A stretch of 64,000 bases of DNA from Lepidostoma basale (Eukaryota > Arthropoda > Insecta > Trichoptera > Lepidostomatidae), in NCBI GenBank assembly GCA_022606425.2, contig JAHDVF020000053.1, positions 124,001-188,000 of the forward strand, in the 5' to 3' direction. This document shows positions 11,001-22,754 of this stretch, piece after piece. A model generated the notes under the pieces. The model was not told the origin of the DNA. It did no database searches and saw nothing but the letters and a program-made list of their open reading frames with translations. Made by a program: the position numbers and the translations under genes. How positions within the stretch are numbered: the first letter of the stretch is position 1; every line of letters begins with the position of its first letter.

Positions 11001-11368
11001 AAATTAGAAAATATCCGTTTTTTTTCTTAAGTAAAAACATTTATCATGCCATCTTGGTATGTTACCTATATTTGGTATGTCTTATAAGAAAAATAAAATG
11101 TTTCCAAATTTGTATACGAAATTTTTTATGTAAAGTTATTGAGTAATTATATCTTCATTCAAAGGGGTAAAAAAAATATGAAAAACCCCACATCTCCTTA
11201 ATCTTATACGAGTACGAGTTTATCACTTTTTCCGTTGGTAAAAAAACTTTTTTTATGATTAATTGATTTTCCGTCGGAAGAACATGAAAGGATACAATAA
11301 CTTATTTTCTATTCGCATAATTTTAATAGTTGCTTCCAATAAAATATGCAAATAATATTAATAAAATC

Positions 11369-11470
11369 CAGAGGTTCCCTTACTTTTTCCCTGCGGGCCA
11401 CTTATAATTTTTATCCGTGGACCCCCTGTCCAAAAAATATTGTAGCTAAATGCTCAACCTATTATAATAT
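11369..11470 (+). mobile_element. Possible hAT-type transposon terminus
   Basis: CAGAGGTTCCC (11369-11379), followed by CCCTGCGGGCCAC and GTGGACCCCCTGTCC, resembles the terminal sequence common in hAT elements (CAG, GGTTCCC, then a run ending in GGACCCC). No matching opposite end and no transposase frame were found. Confidence 0.35.
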
Positions 11471-12380
11471 AATCAAATGTGTTTTTCACAACTGAAACAG
11501 TACTGTTCACTTAAACAATGTTTCATTATGCAGCGGGCAATTGAAAAAAAAAGGCTGCTGATGTGCACATCACAAAGCATCTGCATAAACAATTAAATTA
11601 AATATCTAAACATTAATTTTTATGTCAGTTATATCTGTTATGTACGAACAATCTGTATTTGATGAATTATGTCATTTACGAAACGCCTTAATACTAATGA
11701 CGGCTCAATTTGTACCCCTAATTAAATCGTCGAGACATATTTTTTTCTCCCGCCGCGCCGACAAGGATTCTCAGAAAACAAAATCGGTCCCCAGGGGTCT
11801 TTTAACACATAATTTAACAATCTTTAACACATAGTTTACCATCAGTCAATATTTTTTTAGACTGAGCAAATGAACAATCATTAAAAGCGTACGTTAACGC
11901 ACACAACTTATTTGAATATGTTGTTAATTTCATTAAAGTTGTTCAAAATGATCATTTAATCATATTTTTTTATTAAATCCAGTTAATTCAGTCATCAAAA
12001 ATGTTCTAGTGTGAGTAAAATATTTTTTGCGTTCTAATTTTAAACACACTTTTAACCATTGGCTTGTCTCAGATGTGAGAACCATTATACGAAGATTACC
12101 TTAATCTCGTTATAAACACAACTGTAATTAAAATTACATTAGCAGCAGTAAGTGTGATTTGTTTTTATGTATACACTGGGTATTAATTATATTTAATCGT
12201 TTTAATATTGTGGAATGATTTTTTTTATTGGCATATGTTTCCGAAAATCACAACAAATTGTGTCGTAAAATTGTCGTACTATAGTTTGTCTTATGAATTA
12301 TCGCAACCTCGCAAAATTAATGTGTTATTTTAAGATAGGTAGACATCAATAGTACACTACCACGTTAATATGTGCTCTTA
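11471..12380. other. AT-rich DNA, possible interior of the hAT-like remnant
   Basis: A 70-codon + frame at 11622-11834 has no recognisable domain. Nothing else stands out. Confidence 0.3.
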
Positions 12381-12855
12381 TAACTAACTTACTAACTAAC
12401 CATCACGCCGTCTCCCCGAAAGGGTAGGTAGAAAGAATGGACTGCCACACTTTAATCGATGCGGCACTCCATCCTTAGCTTTTCGCCATCGCGAGAGACG
12501 CGGTGTGATGGGTTGCGAACCTCATCGCCACTAATAGGCATCTCCCGCGCACACTTCGATCGTTCAACTTCTACATAATGTATCTAAAACAAATTATTTA
12601 AAATACAAGGAAATAAAATAAAACAGCAAAGAAAAACATTTTAACACACAATGTTCTTTTGGATGTTGCAATTGACATTTGTGTTTATTTAATTTTTATT
12701 CCACGTTATCCACTGTTATTTTTTTAATAAACTGTAATTAGGCACTTAAAATAATCCAACACCAGCAAAAACTTTAAAATATTAATGAAGAATTTATTCA
12801 AATTGTCATTGGAACAAATGAAAAAAATATTTTTACACCTGTCAAAATTATGTTT
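12381..12855 (-). mobile_element. CMP copy
   Basis: The CTAACTAAC tail starts at about 12381. The LINE-A-like 3' end and the hairpin (12494-12553, one arm mutated to GCGAGAGA) follow. The 5' part ends near GACAGGTGTAAAAA on the minus strand at about 12845. Internal deletions are present relative to 54770-55345. Confidence 0.65.
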
Positions 12856-12989
12856 TAAAATTATTTAATAAGATGCTCTTATAAAATTATGTAATAAGAT
12901 TTTTTCACATGAATCACTTAATTTGTGGTGTAGCATTATTAAAAAGTTATTTAAAACACTTGTGTACTTCGTTATTACAACACTTGATT

Positions 12990-13045
12990 TTGTTTCTTGG
13001 AACCAACCGGTTTCGCTCCCGCCAGAAATTCGCTAAAACAATTAG
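12990..13045 (-). repeat. Solitary GAAACCGGTT unit
   Basis: CAACCGGTTTCGCTCCCGCC (13004-13023) reads on the minus strand as a short GC-rich stem, then GAAA and the palindrome ACCGGT, followed by T. This is the same order as in the hammerhead-like families. Its core is degenerate. Confidence 0.35.
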
Positions 13046-13394
13046 TTTGTATGTTGTCTGGTTTATTAGAAAAGTAGAATGAAAACAAATAACATAATTG
13101 TTTTTATTATTTTTTTAAAATATCACATTAATTCCTCTAAAAATATTGTAATATCATAACTGGTGTTATCAGCATTGCTGTGGAACCGGTGTTAAAAGAT
13201 AACAAATTTTAGTACCTATAAAAACATAAAGTAAGTGGCAATATTGTTTTAAAAATATTTTTTTTTAAGGATTTTATTTAATATTTTAAATAAAATTCAA
13301 TAACGATTTTTTTATGAATCAAATCACCGATATTATATTTCTACAAATGTTTCAAAGATTTAACACCTTAATCACCGGGAGAACAATATAAACA

Positions 13395-13500
13395 ACACAA
13401 TAGATGATGAAAGTGTAAAACCTTCCAAGCGTGTCGAGAAAAATAATCTTAAAAGTGGAAAAAATTATATTCATAAAAAAATTGTCATTATAAAATTCCA
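13395..13500 (+). repeat. Family F repeat, second copy
   Basis: This matches 9135-9230 (GTGTAAAACCTTC, then CGTGTCGAGAAAAATAA). The GAAA tetranucleotide is mutated here. The two copies lie in the same orientation. Confidence 0.5.
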
Positions 13501-14037
13501 CAGTCACATGGCTTGAGTTTATCCAATATTTGCATTTTTATCTATATTAGTTTAGATGACAACAGATTTGACATGATCTACAGTCCACTAATTTACATAT
13601 ATCTACATAGATACTCAAGTTAGTAAAATTTACCTAAGCCGCCAGTTATTGCATAAAACTAATTGGAATTATCCAATCTTGAGGTATATGTTAATGAGTT
13701 ATTTTATATATTTTATAATAATCGTATTGACGAGTGTCACGATTTGTTTTGCAATGCATATCGAACTAAGTGAAAAATTAATAATTCATTTTTCATTAAA
13801 ATATTCAAAAACTAATTGGAAGCTGGGCAGTAATCAACTGATTAATATAGCTGTCTCCAATTTCAAATTAATGTTAACGTGAAAATAAGACGTCGCTATT
13901 TGTAAATTACAAAATCAGACATCTATCTTTGCATTTCGATCGTTAAATGACAACTTGAAGGCCAGAAGATAAGAGAAACACCCATTTGATGTACAATTAT
14001 CATATTATTACTGACTGAGGTAATAGATAGAGAAGTA
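13501..14037. other. AT-rich DNA, nothing recognised
   Basis: A 77-codon AT-rich frame (13649-13882) shows only hydrophobic low-complexity sequence. It is not supported as a gene. Confidence 0.35.
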
Positions 14038-14245
14038 ATATGAATAAAAACGTATTTTTTCTAGAAGTTTTAGTATATTTCTTGAAAATTATCCTTTAAT
14101 TTCTAGACAAACAATCACATGTCATTTGATATGCATAAGCAAGCTAAACATGGCATAATCCAATAAGTATACAGGCAAATCATGTCTTTTCCATAAAAGA
14201 AAATAAAACTTCTTGAAAACAGACGTTATCATTCGTACAAATGAT
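14038..14245. mobile_element. Palindromic MITE copy
   Basis: The left arm contains TTTTCTAGAAGTTTTAGTAT. The right arm contains AAAATAAAACTTCTTGAAAA, then CAGACGTTATCATTCGTAC. The two arms are inverted copies around a roughly 100-bp centre. The same unit recurs at 30078, 33611, 41614, 54498 and 56788. It has no coding capacity. Confidence 0.65.
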
Positions 14246-14604
14246 TCTAAATTGAGTTTTATATCAATGTTCAAGAAACAATATATCATACATACCATAA
14301 ACATTAACAAATTATCTTAAATACGTGTTAATTATACTTATATTGATGAAGCGAGATAATTAAAAATTCGTTAGCGAAATTTAATTAAGCAGTGGTTACC
14401 AGATAAAGAGTTTATATAACATTGCTTACCGATATACCTGTACATATAAAAAAAAACACATTAAAGTATTAAATAAAGGAATATAGATTTATTTTGTTAT
14501 AATATATGAAGAAATATATTCAACACAGAACGTTACCGTCTATTCAGGACTCCAGAGTAGTCAAGTTTATTAAAATTAACAAATTATACTCGTATATCAG
14601 CCAA

Positions 14605-14800
14605 TGTCACCCATTAGGATGAAGAAACGTCGGCAGACCAAGAGTATGATGGTTGGATGGTGTCGTCGGAGACGGCCGGGCAATGGGACAAAACTGGAAG
14701 CTGGCAGCCAGAGACAGGACAGGATGGAGACATTTCTTGGATGACGCTAAGACGCACCGTGATTATAGTGAAATAGTTGGCATTGTTAGAGTTGTCAAGT
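14605..14800 (+). mobile_element. RTE-like LINE remnant, C-terminus
   Basis: The + strand reads CGRPRV, a stop, then a VVGDGRAMGQNWK-type stretch, ARDRTGWRHFL and DDAKTH. This is the pattern of the C-terminal tail of insect LINE reverse transcriptases (GRP.. W.D.. A.DR..W). It carries an in-frame stop. Confidence 0.5.
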
Positions 14801-15340
14801 GTAAACATGAGAGAGAAAAACAGTAATTGTTTTATTATTTCTTATCTATGTTAGATACTCGGAGTTAAGAATAAACATTAAACTCTCCTTTATATTATAT
14901 ATAAAAAAAAAACTATTTTTTCTTATTTAATGTTCTTTTTTTAAACTCTTTTAAAAGAGACCACTTTATCAGAGAAACGAATCCCGAGGAGTGCATTCTT
15001 AACGATGGTTGCATCTTAACCCAAGCAATTAATATCTATCACCCGAAGGCTGAAGCCGAACCGTTTCCGCTGACAAGGCTACTTCACACAATATGTTTAA
15101 TGCTCAATGCTACCCAAGCTCACCTCTCGCTGGCTAGAGGCAAAGGCGCCGAAGTCAAATGCTCGCCATTATCCCAAGTTTAAAGGTCTTCTTTTGAGTG
15201 AATCCGTCTTGCAGTGCGGCGGGTAGTTATGATACTGCTCATTCAATATGATTAAGATTAAGGTCATATAGCAAAAATAACTTTCCGAATTACACTCTTC
15301 ATAAGTCATGAACGCACTTAATTATACGTCTGAAATGAGA
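14801..15340. other. Unassigned; moderately GC-rich block at 14985-15245
   Basis: The block contains CCCGAAGGCTGAAGCCGAAC and GCTCACCTCTCGCTGGCTAG-type sequence and differs in composition from its neighbours. No frame or family is recognised. It may be a 5' UTR or internal piece of a mobile element. Confidence 0.3.
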
Positions 15341-15379
15341 AAAATATGTACATAATTGGCATACGTAAATATTTTAAAC

Positions 15380-15500
15380 ATTATTATTATGAAGATGGAG
15401 GTATCTTCCGAAACATGTCGTATTGTTTAATATTTTGTGGATAATAAACAACAAAAAAAACTGTTTCCTAAGTGTATTACTTTGGAATTCTACAGTTTTA
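15380..15500 (+). repeat. Family B unit with a hammerhead-like motif
   Basis: TGAAGATGGAGG is followed by CTTCC, GAAA and the palindrome ACATGT, then CG (15391-15422). The first core base C is A here and the stem I partner is weak. An inverted match to 15466-15500 lies at about 15970-16015 (CCTAAGTGTAT versus ATACACTTAGG). Confidence 0.45.
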
Positions 15501-15584
15501 TTGTCTTAGATTCCAGTCAGTTGATTATTATCAAATAATATTTTATATTAATGTAATATTTTATACTGTTTATTTTATTTGACA

Positions 15585-15835
15585 CTTCATCATTTACAGA
15601 TTTACCACACATTCGTCTAAGAGGTTTATTTTCTAATTAATTAATTCTTCGTACATCTTCCTTTCGCCAGTTCCATGCTTCACTTCCATATAAAAGGGTC
15701 AGTACAAGAACACCAATGTGAGTTCATGCCACGATATATAAAAACAGAGGAATTGAAAGAAATATATCAGGACAGAACAATGAAACGGTCCATTATTTCT
15801 GCCTAACCCATCGAAGAGACGGTGTGATGGTTGGT
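15585..15835. mobile_element. LINE-A fragment with inverted 5' segment (twin-priming type)
   Basis: Positions 15585-15720 match LINE-A on the minus strand (CCAGTTCCATGCTTC region). Positions 15721-15835 match its 3' end on the + strand, ending at GTGTGATGGTTGGTT. The upstream segment is thus inverted relative to the 3' segment, and the intervening part is missing. This is the arrangement left by twin priming. Confidence 0.6.
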
Positions 15836-15959
15836 TACTTAATGTATAATTTACACTTTCCTTTGTGAAAGTTGAAGAATTCGGAGAACTATCCTATGAG
15901 AGAGTTAAAAAAAATTCATAGTATATTTTTTTTAATGTATTTTATAATATTGAAAGCTA

Positions 15960-16126
15960 AGGCATTAACACTGTGGAATTCCATAATGATACACTTAGGA
16001 AATTTAAAATAACTTATTTCATTATTCACAAAATATTTTTTAAAAACCCGACGAGTTTCGGACCATTCTATAGAATTTCTAAATTACAATTTTACACTTT
16101 TATATTATCACTATTATTTAATATTA
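15960..16126 (-). repeat. Penelope-like/hammerhead-like unit, degenerate
   Basis: On the minus strand GGTCC is followed by GAAA and ACTCGTC (16046-16063), again the order stem II, GAAA, short palindrome-like stem. Together with 15380-15500 and 17280-17480 it surrounds the LINE-A insertion. Confidence 0.35.
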
Positions 16127-17277
16127 TTTGTTAGTTCTAACTAACTAACTAACTAACCATCACGCCGTCTCCCCGAAGGGGTAGGCAGAAAGAATGGACT
16201 GCCACACCTTTCTTTCCTGATATATTTCTCTCGCTTCCTCAACATTCATACATCGTGCCATGCACGCGCGTCGATTTCTCTGACTCCTCACATGGCCGAC
16301 ATTCAATATTTGATTTATTTGATCGTGCCACGTTTTCCTCGGTCTTCCTCTATTTCTGGTTCCATTTACATCATTAACGTATAATTATTTTACCATTCTT
16401 TCTTCATTCATTCTTTCCATATGTCCAAACCATCTTAATGATCCTTTCATTATTTTGTTCATGACACCATCATTCGCACCGCATTCACTTCTTATAATTT
16501 CATTCGACACTCTATCATACACAGAGTATCCACACATTCGTCTAAGAGATCTCATTTCTACTGCATTTATTCTACTTTCATCCTTCATTTGCCAGTTCCA
16601 TGCTTCGCTTCCATACATAAGGGTCGGTAGAAGAACACCATTGTGCACTGCCATTCTAGCTTTTTTTGATAGGTTTTTGTTTGCGATGACAACTTTAAGT
16701 GCACCATTCACTTTGTTTCCTGCCCCAACCCTTCTTTCAATATCCCTCTCCACTCGCCCATCTCTTGTAAACATACTACGTAAATACACGAACTCAACTA
16801 CTTGCTCCAAATTTTCACCATTCACGCTAATGTTGCAGACTGTCATGGTTTCTTCCTTTTCAAAAATCATTAACTTGGACCTATTAACATTCATCATCAG
16901 ATCATTTCGCATGCATACCTCATACATACAATTCACCAGGACTTGTAGTTCATGCTCGTTGTCTGCAAGTAGGACAGCGTCATCCGCATACAAGAGACAG
17001 CTTACTGACACTCCGCTCATTTTGGCACCTACATCCAACCCTTTTAGCTCTTTCATATAATTGTCCATATACAGATTAAATAACCACGGGGACATTATGC
17101 AACCCTGTTTGACACCTTTATTGATATCAAACCAGGCTGTAAGATCTCCATTTACTCTGACACTAGCAGTGCTTTCCGTGTATAGCGATTTAATTGCCGT
17201 GATCAGGTTTGTAGTTATTCCATATTCAGACAATATTTTCCACAACTTTTCTCTATTAAAGTTTGTTAGTTCTAACT
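16127..17277 (-). mobile_element. LINE-A insertion with 16-bp target-site duplications
   Basis: TTTGTTAGTTCTAACT occurs at 16127-16142 and again at 17262-17277, directly flanking the element. The minus-strand insert ends in CTAACTAAC repeats (the TTAG tail) next to the left copy and is cut off inside the reverse transcriptase near the right copy. Both features are expected from target-primed reverse transcription. It interrupted an older repeat-rich segment, whose pieces now lie at 15960-16126 and 17280-17480. Confidence 0.85.
16160..17267 (-). pseudogene. LINE-A reverse transcriptase, 5'-truncated, one in-frame stop
   Basis: From TNFNREK at 17267 the frame reads a reverse transcriptase core: WFDINKGVKQGCIMSPWLFN (motif B region), then LLYADDAVLLAD with the catalytic YADD, then YGSEAWNW and SLRWFGHMERMN. 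A TAA stops it at 16385. The same frame then continues with NRGRPRKTW and [12 protein letters not shown] to TGA at 16160-16162. Only one nonsense mutation thus separates it from a full C-terminus. The endonuclease and N-terminal reverse transcriptase are missing through 5' truncation. I place it in an RTE-like group of endonuclease-reverse transcriptases, though the exact clade is uncertain. Confidence 0.8.
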
Positions 17278-17279
17278 GA

Positions 17280-17480
17280 TAAAAAATAATTATTAGTACT
17301 TATAACAATTAGTCTAGGTTAATTTTTCAATTTAAATTATTTTATCGAATTTTTAATGCGTTTTTTATTTTAGTCTTTATTTGTTTAGTTTTTATTTTAT
17401 ATTTACACCTGAAAATGGAGGTGTCTTCCGAAACATGTCGTGTTTTTTTAATACTTTATGAATACTAAACAAAGTTATTT
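17280..17480 (+). repeat. Family B unit
   Basis: It shares about 200 bases with 48375-48560 (for example AATTATTAGTACTTATAACA and TGCGTTTTT) and ends with the hammerhead-like motif at 17405-17443 and AAACAAAGTTATTTT. It is non-coding. Confidence 0.6.
17405..17443 (+). ncRNA. Hammerhead-ribozyme-like motif, family B
   Basis: Stem I is ACAC (17405-17408) with GTGT (17440-17443). The core CTGAAAA (17409-17415) is followed by one extra T. Stem II is formed by GGA (17417-17419) and TCC (17427-17429). GAAA is at 17430-17433, with stem III the palindrome ACATGT (17433-17438) and C17 at 17439. One essential core base (G8) reads A here, but CTGAAGA is kept in the two copies at 48.2-48.5 kb. Cleavage would be expected after C17 in an intact copy. 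Confidence 0.5.
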
Positions 17481-18235
17481 TGAATGATCTAAGTCTTTTG
17501 ACGAACAATTGCCCTGTATGCACTCAAAACAACTTGTTTTATGACTTTCATGGCGCTAACTATATATGGCTCTCAAGTACAGTTATTATTCGAGTATATA
17601 GAAAATCCAAAGGGATGAAGTCTTATATAGAGGTAGGAGTATTTGTTAAATTATATGAATTACAAGGTAATGGGTATATATTAAAAAATGTTTTAGAAGG
17701 TAAAGTTACTTATATATTTTTTAAATAAATACCATGATTAAGGGTGGGTAAACTACGTAACATGTTTGTACTGTTTTGTGAAAAAAACAATATTTTATAA
17801 AGCTATTCAAATTGTTTTTTTATTAAATGGTATGTCTACATGAATGTTTTAATAAGCGCAATTTATTTCATCATCCCTTCAACTCGTATAGTTATTAAAA
17901 AAGAAAGAACCAACGATCATCATCAAGGTTGGATCTGTAAAGTAAGGACTATTAAACGGGTATTATATCAAACTAAAGTTCTATTGCAGAAAGTAATAAA
18001 ATATATACATGTTAAGGTGAAACAACTTTGATGTAACAAAACAGCCAATATACTCGTATACCATTCAACCTATTTCATTTGGTTTCACGGATGATATAAA
18101 GTTTGTATACATTACTAACATTAACTGTAATCAAATTGACTCGATACTGAAAACTTGGAGTAATTATTGCATGAATACTAAAATAATAATCGTTTCAACG
18201 AAAATGTCAGAATTATTTTCAACACTAATAGTCCG
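17481..18235. other. AT-rich DNA, nothing recognised
   Basis: Two short + frames (17480-17728 and 17840-18031) have no recognisable domain and AT-driven codons. Confidence 0.35.
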
Positions 18236-18326
18236 AGAGGTATGCCAGGACAGAGCATTGTGGCGATCCATCCTCTCTGCCTACCCCTCCCGGGAAATGG
18301 TGTGATGGTTAGTTAGTTAGTTAGTT
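18236..18326 (+). mobile_element. LINE-A 3' tip
   Basis: The last codons of LINE-A (GGACAGAGCATTGTGG, then CTCTCTGCCTACCCCTCC) lead to GTGATGG and four TTAG units ending at about 18326. This is the shortest 3' end seen here, about 90 bases. Confidence 0.7.
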
Positions 18327-18514
18327 GATTTAATAAAACACTCACAGATCAAGTAAACAGTAAAACTAACGCAATAACTCGGGAAAACTTTAATAATAGT
18401 TAGCTACAAAATGAAAAATATAATATTTAATGAAAATAACATGAAATTAACATTCTCAATGCAAATCGCATTTTTTTTTCTAGAATTTTGTATTTCGTGT
18501 AATTTTCGTATCGT

Positions 18515-18620
18515 CCCCCCCCCCCCCCGAAAGACCGCCGAATAGATGGAGAGATAGTTATAGGCCAGCCTGATTTCAAGAACAGTCCAAAGGTCTATAA
18601 GGAGAAGAAGAAGAAGAAGT
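18515..18620 (+). mobile_element. LINE-C 3' tip preceded by a C14 run
   Basis: A run of 14 C (18515-18528) directly precedes a GRPP/RW-type motif (GACCGCCGAATAGATGG, reading RPPNRW) and a tail of GAAGAAGAAGAAG (about 18603-18617), as in the LINE-C copy at 60745. Whether the C run belongs to the element is unclear. Confidence 0.5.
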
Positions 18621-21280
18621 ATAATTTTATTGCAGACTTATTATTACTACTTGCGTGTTTCTATTAGTTGGAGTCGGTATTTTAAATCATTTGGTGCCAA
18701 ATGTTTTGCTTCTAAGCATCATCATTCTCAAGGCAAACATATTCTTGTCCCTCGTTCCAACAGCTCCCCCTCTAAGCAGCCACACAAGACACTATTTCAC
18801 GATTCTAACATGAGATATTTTTGTAACAAAACTGTATCATTGTAGCCTCGAGTCCGTTAATTTTTCATTTATAAGTACAACCTTAAAGCTTCTTCTCATA
18901 TATTACGCACGTTGTATTTTAGTATAACTCCTCACAATCATCGTTGGATGCGCATTTCTTTCGTATTGAGTTTCTTTTCATGATTCATTTTAGTTGACCA
19001 TGAAAATCGATATACAAATTTTGCAATAAGTTTTTTTAAATCATACAAATATTGTTCGACATATTATATTCGCTTCATTTACTATTTTGAAGATAGTATC
19101 CTACCTAACATCAGAGCGTTCAGCAGCGTGTGGATTAAAGTTACAGATAATACATTCCATCTTTGTTATGTTGAAGCATTAACGATTTGACTCGAGTCAA
19201 TCTCTCCAGTTTTTCAGATTTTCTGGAATTGTCAGATATCACAGCCATATAATCCGCGAATAAAAAGATTTATAGATATTTTCACTAAAGTTGTTTCATG
19301 ACAACGATAATTATAAACAAAACTTAAAGCCCTACTTTGATGGACAAAGCTTCTGTATTAACGTTTTAAGATATTTCAGTTGAACTCCTGAAAAGTTAAA
19401 ATGTTTCAATTTTATTCCAAACATGATGTAGTGAAAACAAGTCTACTGGAAATTAAAATTCATTACAACCTTTTGTTTGTAATAACATGCATGTTATATT
19501 TTACGTATTATTTTAATATATTACTGTGTTCTTCGCAGTCAGCGACATTAATTTAAGTTTTATACATTGACCCTGTTGACCTGAGTATTTCCGATAAATA
19601 AAATTACTTTCAGAATTATTGCAAATGTGGCTGGATTATTTATGCAAAACTTGATGCAATATTATAGTATTTGCTGGTTTTCAACTAAACTTAATTGCAA
19701 GAATATTTCTACTCCAATACCTAGTACTAATTAAATCAAATCAGACACAAATAGAAAAATAAAAGAGTTATTTTCGTTCATGAAAACTACCTTGCCCTCT
19801 TCCTTTTCTATCATATGTCATACGGTAAATGTTCATTGATTGATGGATGAAGTTTTTGGTTTGTATAACTCCATAATAAATCGTAATATCAAACGTGACT
19901 ATTTAACTGGTTTAACATAGATTTTATTTATATAAAAAATATAAATTTAGTTACAAACTGATTTCGTCTTGCGAGGGGAGGATATTATTAACCTCCCGAA
20001 TTGATCCGAAAGAATTTCGATTATTTTAAAGTAATGACTTTAAAAAAACACTAGTGAAAAGTGATTACGGAATAAATTTTAAGTCAAGAAAAATCACCTA
20101 CGCTATCAAATTATTTCTACGGTATTTAATAAAGATTTCAGTTAAAACTATATTATCATAAAGACTCTATTTCTTGTCACTGGACATAAATCTTTTAGTT
20201 TAATAAAAAATAACTTTTGTTTCTATTTAATTGTTTCGTTATTGAAAATCATCACAATCACAAAATATTAATGATGATTATTTCTTATAATACATACTAT
20301 TCCATATTTGATGATGATTTTAGTGTACTACACTTTTCTTGAAAGGTAAAGTTTTTAAGTATGTGGCGCTTTCTACTAAGGTCTCCAACTGTTTTAATAA
20401 AAATAAATCATTTTTATTTTTTTGATGTTTACAAATTTTAAGGGATGAATAGTTATTTTTTTTTTACGTAATTGGTACACCGCTGGGACGCTCAGTCTTG
20501 ACTTTAGCCGGCAGTTTTTCCGAACTCTCGATTGATTAAATTGTATAGGAAGATTACATCTGATCGTACTGAAATTCACGATTGAAAAGGCGAAAGACCA
20601 CCAACTAAAGAGTTTACTGTGTGATCGGAAATTTCTTAGCAACGTCTGAAAGTTTCAGTTAGTGATTATTTTATAAGGACATGAATTATTCGAGTTCTAT
20701 TTCTTAAAAAAAATACATAATTTCCCCAGGCAAACCCAGGTTGTAAATTTTAGATTTCAGCAACGATATAGAATTATCATTCATTACCTACGTTACCTAC
20801 ATTATTCTTACAGTACGCATAATAAATTTATATGGCATATTTACATAACGTAGAATTGATGTAATCGCATGAACATGTTTGTTTACGATAAGATACGTAA
20901 ATAGAAAAGTATGAATATATGACGAAATTCTTGATGAGGCAGGAATTAATTACAGTGACCAGCGGTGTAACAAGGGATAAGGGTCAATAATTTACGAAAG
21001 GTATCACAACCTAACCTTTCTTTTTCACAACACATGAGACGTAGTTTCATTTAAAATATCCACAAATTAAGAAAATTTCATTCTAGTTTTTTAAAAAAAA
21101 AAAAAACGATTGTATTTCAGGAGATTTGGAGTTGTTTCAAAATGGGGGCGGCTGTCATTTGAAACTTCTCACAAAAAAATCTGTCTTTTGGCAATACATT
21201 GAGATGAGAAACAGCACCATATACATATATCTGCATCATCATGGGTGGTTTATTGTTTTTTATGGTGATTCAACATGGAA
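18621..21280. other. Long AT-rich stretch, nothing recognised
   Basis: No open frame has a recognisable domain, and no terminal repeat or structured motif was found. Minus-strand 82-codon frame 20394-20642 is unsupported. Confidence 0.4.
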
Positions 21281-21960
21281 AAACATCAAACAGTGAACAC
21301 TCTCATATCCAAATCGTTCATTGTTCTACACGCCTTCCCGTCAGCCAGCCCGCTAAAATGACAACGTCTACCTGAATAAGCTTTTGCCTCCGGTGCCACC
21401 GCCACAGTTCCTGACCATCGTAATCGCTCACAACTCCATTTTGCCGTTAACATCTTCCCAAACCGGTGAAATTCTTGAGTCTGCTTGCGTTTCTCGAATG
21501 CCTCCATCCCTTGCTTCGCCTGCCGCCGTCGACGCCGCCTCCTCCTGCCCCACCGCTGCCATCGCTGTTGACCCGCTGTTTACTCCAACGACCCATGCCC
21601 CATCCCTTCCTTTTCCACCATCCTCATCCCATCCAGTATCTCAACCCCATTGCAATATCGGTCCCCACACAAGGCCACTCTTGTACCACTCGGTACTGTA
21701 TCCAGGACCGATTGGCCTCCATCTAAGGCTTAATCCCTGTCACTGTCCCTCGGTCTACATCCAAGATCTTGGCCCCTGTCCAAGGCCACCCCACGGCCCC
21801 TCCGCACTTTCTCCCTACCCGGGTCGTCAGGGCCAAATATCGGACAAAACCCACTACATCCTCCCAGTAACCCTCCTCTCAGCATCCAACAACATCCATT
21901 AAATAAATTTCCAACATGTGAAGGAGCAATAGCCTTCGGGCTGGTACTCCCGAAAAGACA
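21281..21960. other. GC- and proline-codon-rich island, nature unknown
   Basis: This island is strikingly richer in C and G than the flanks. All + frames are long and rich in P, S, L and H (172 codons at 21384-21902, 86 codons at 21466-21726). A minus-strand 73-codon frame lies at 21286-21507. Such frames arise easily from C-rich DNA, so none is called as a gene. The ending with CCTTCGGGCTGGTACTCCC (about 21932-21950) could encode the end of a mobile-element frame. It may be an exon or a fragment of a GC-rich retroelement; I cannot decide. Confidence 0.3.
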
Positions 21961-22754
21961 ATATCCAAATTAAAAATCAGGAGATTAACGTGCACGATTG
22001 TCATTTGTTTCATTGGCATTTTGAACATGGAATATGTCTTATATTTTCGTGATCAAATATTGTCGATCTACAAAACTTAAACATTGTTTTTAATCCCTCA
22101 TTCTTTTATATATTAACACTCCTATATTGAATCGAATAAATAATAATAAATTTACAACTCTTTTGTAAATTATTTTATAAGTTACGTTTATACTAATATT
22201 CCTTAATTTTCTTTTATATGTTTTATATCTCACATTGTTTCTGCGTTATTCACAGTTATTTTACATCTACAAAATAATCCAACTAAATTGATTCTACCAA
22301 ATAGAAAGACAATAGCTTATAACATATTATTACGATAAATTTAATTTAGGTAAAGTTCAAAGACAAGGAAATCTGTATCATTTATTAGATTTATGGGATG
22401 GTTTTAATGTTCCAGAACGATATTTTTAAATTACTTTAGGATAAAACGCATTTTTTGTAATATTCTACACACTTTTGCAAAACCATATAATAAAAATCAA
22501 TCGGTTCAATTCAAATACTACTATCGTGTTAAATTCAAAACTTATTTTTATATAATCAGTCGGTAACATTTACGTACCCATAAAATTACAATCCATAATT
22601 TCAGTTATATCAATAAAAAAAATTAATCCTAAATATAACAGTCTAGAATCACATTCTTATGTATTGTTAAATTTAAATCATTTAATTTATTTCTTAAATC
22701 ATAAACATTACATACAGATAAATCTTAATCGTTTATAACTACATAATAATAAAT
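21961..22754. other. AT-rich DNA, nothing recognised
   Basis: Very AT-rich with no frame of note on either strand. Confidence 0.4.

Noticed and set aside
16455..17279. A 201-codon + strand frame and a 72-codon neighbour
   Set aside because: Antisense to the LINE-A reverse transcriptase, whose YADD and motif B residues are on the minus strand.
21384..21902. 172-codon + frame as a possible proline-rich protein
   Set aside because: All + frames are long because the DNA is C-rich; there is no signal peptide, splice context or known domain. Kept only as an unexplained region.
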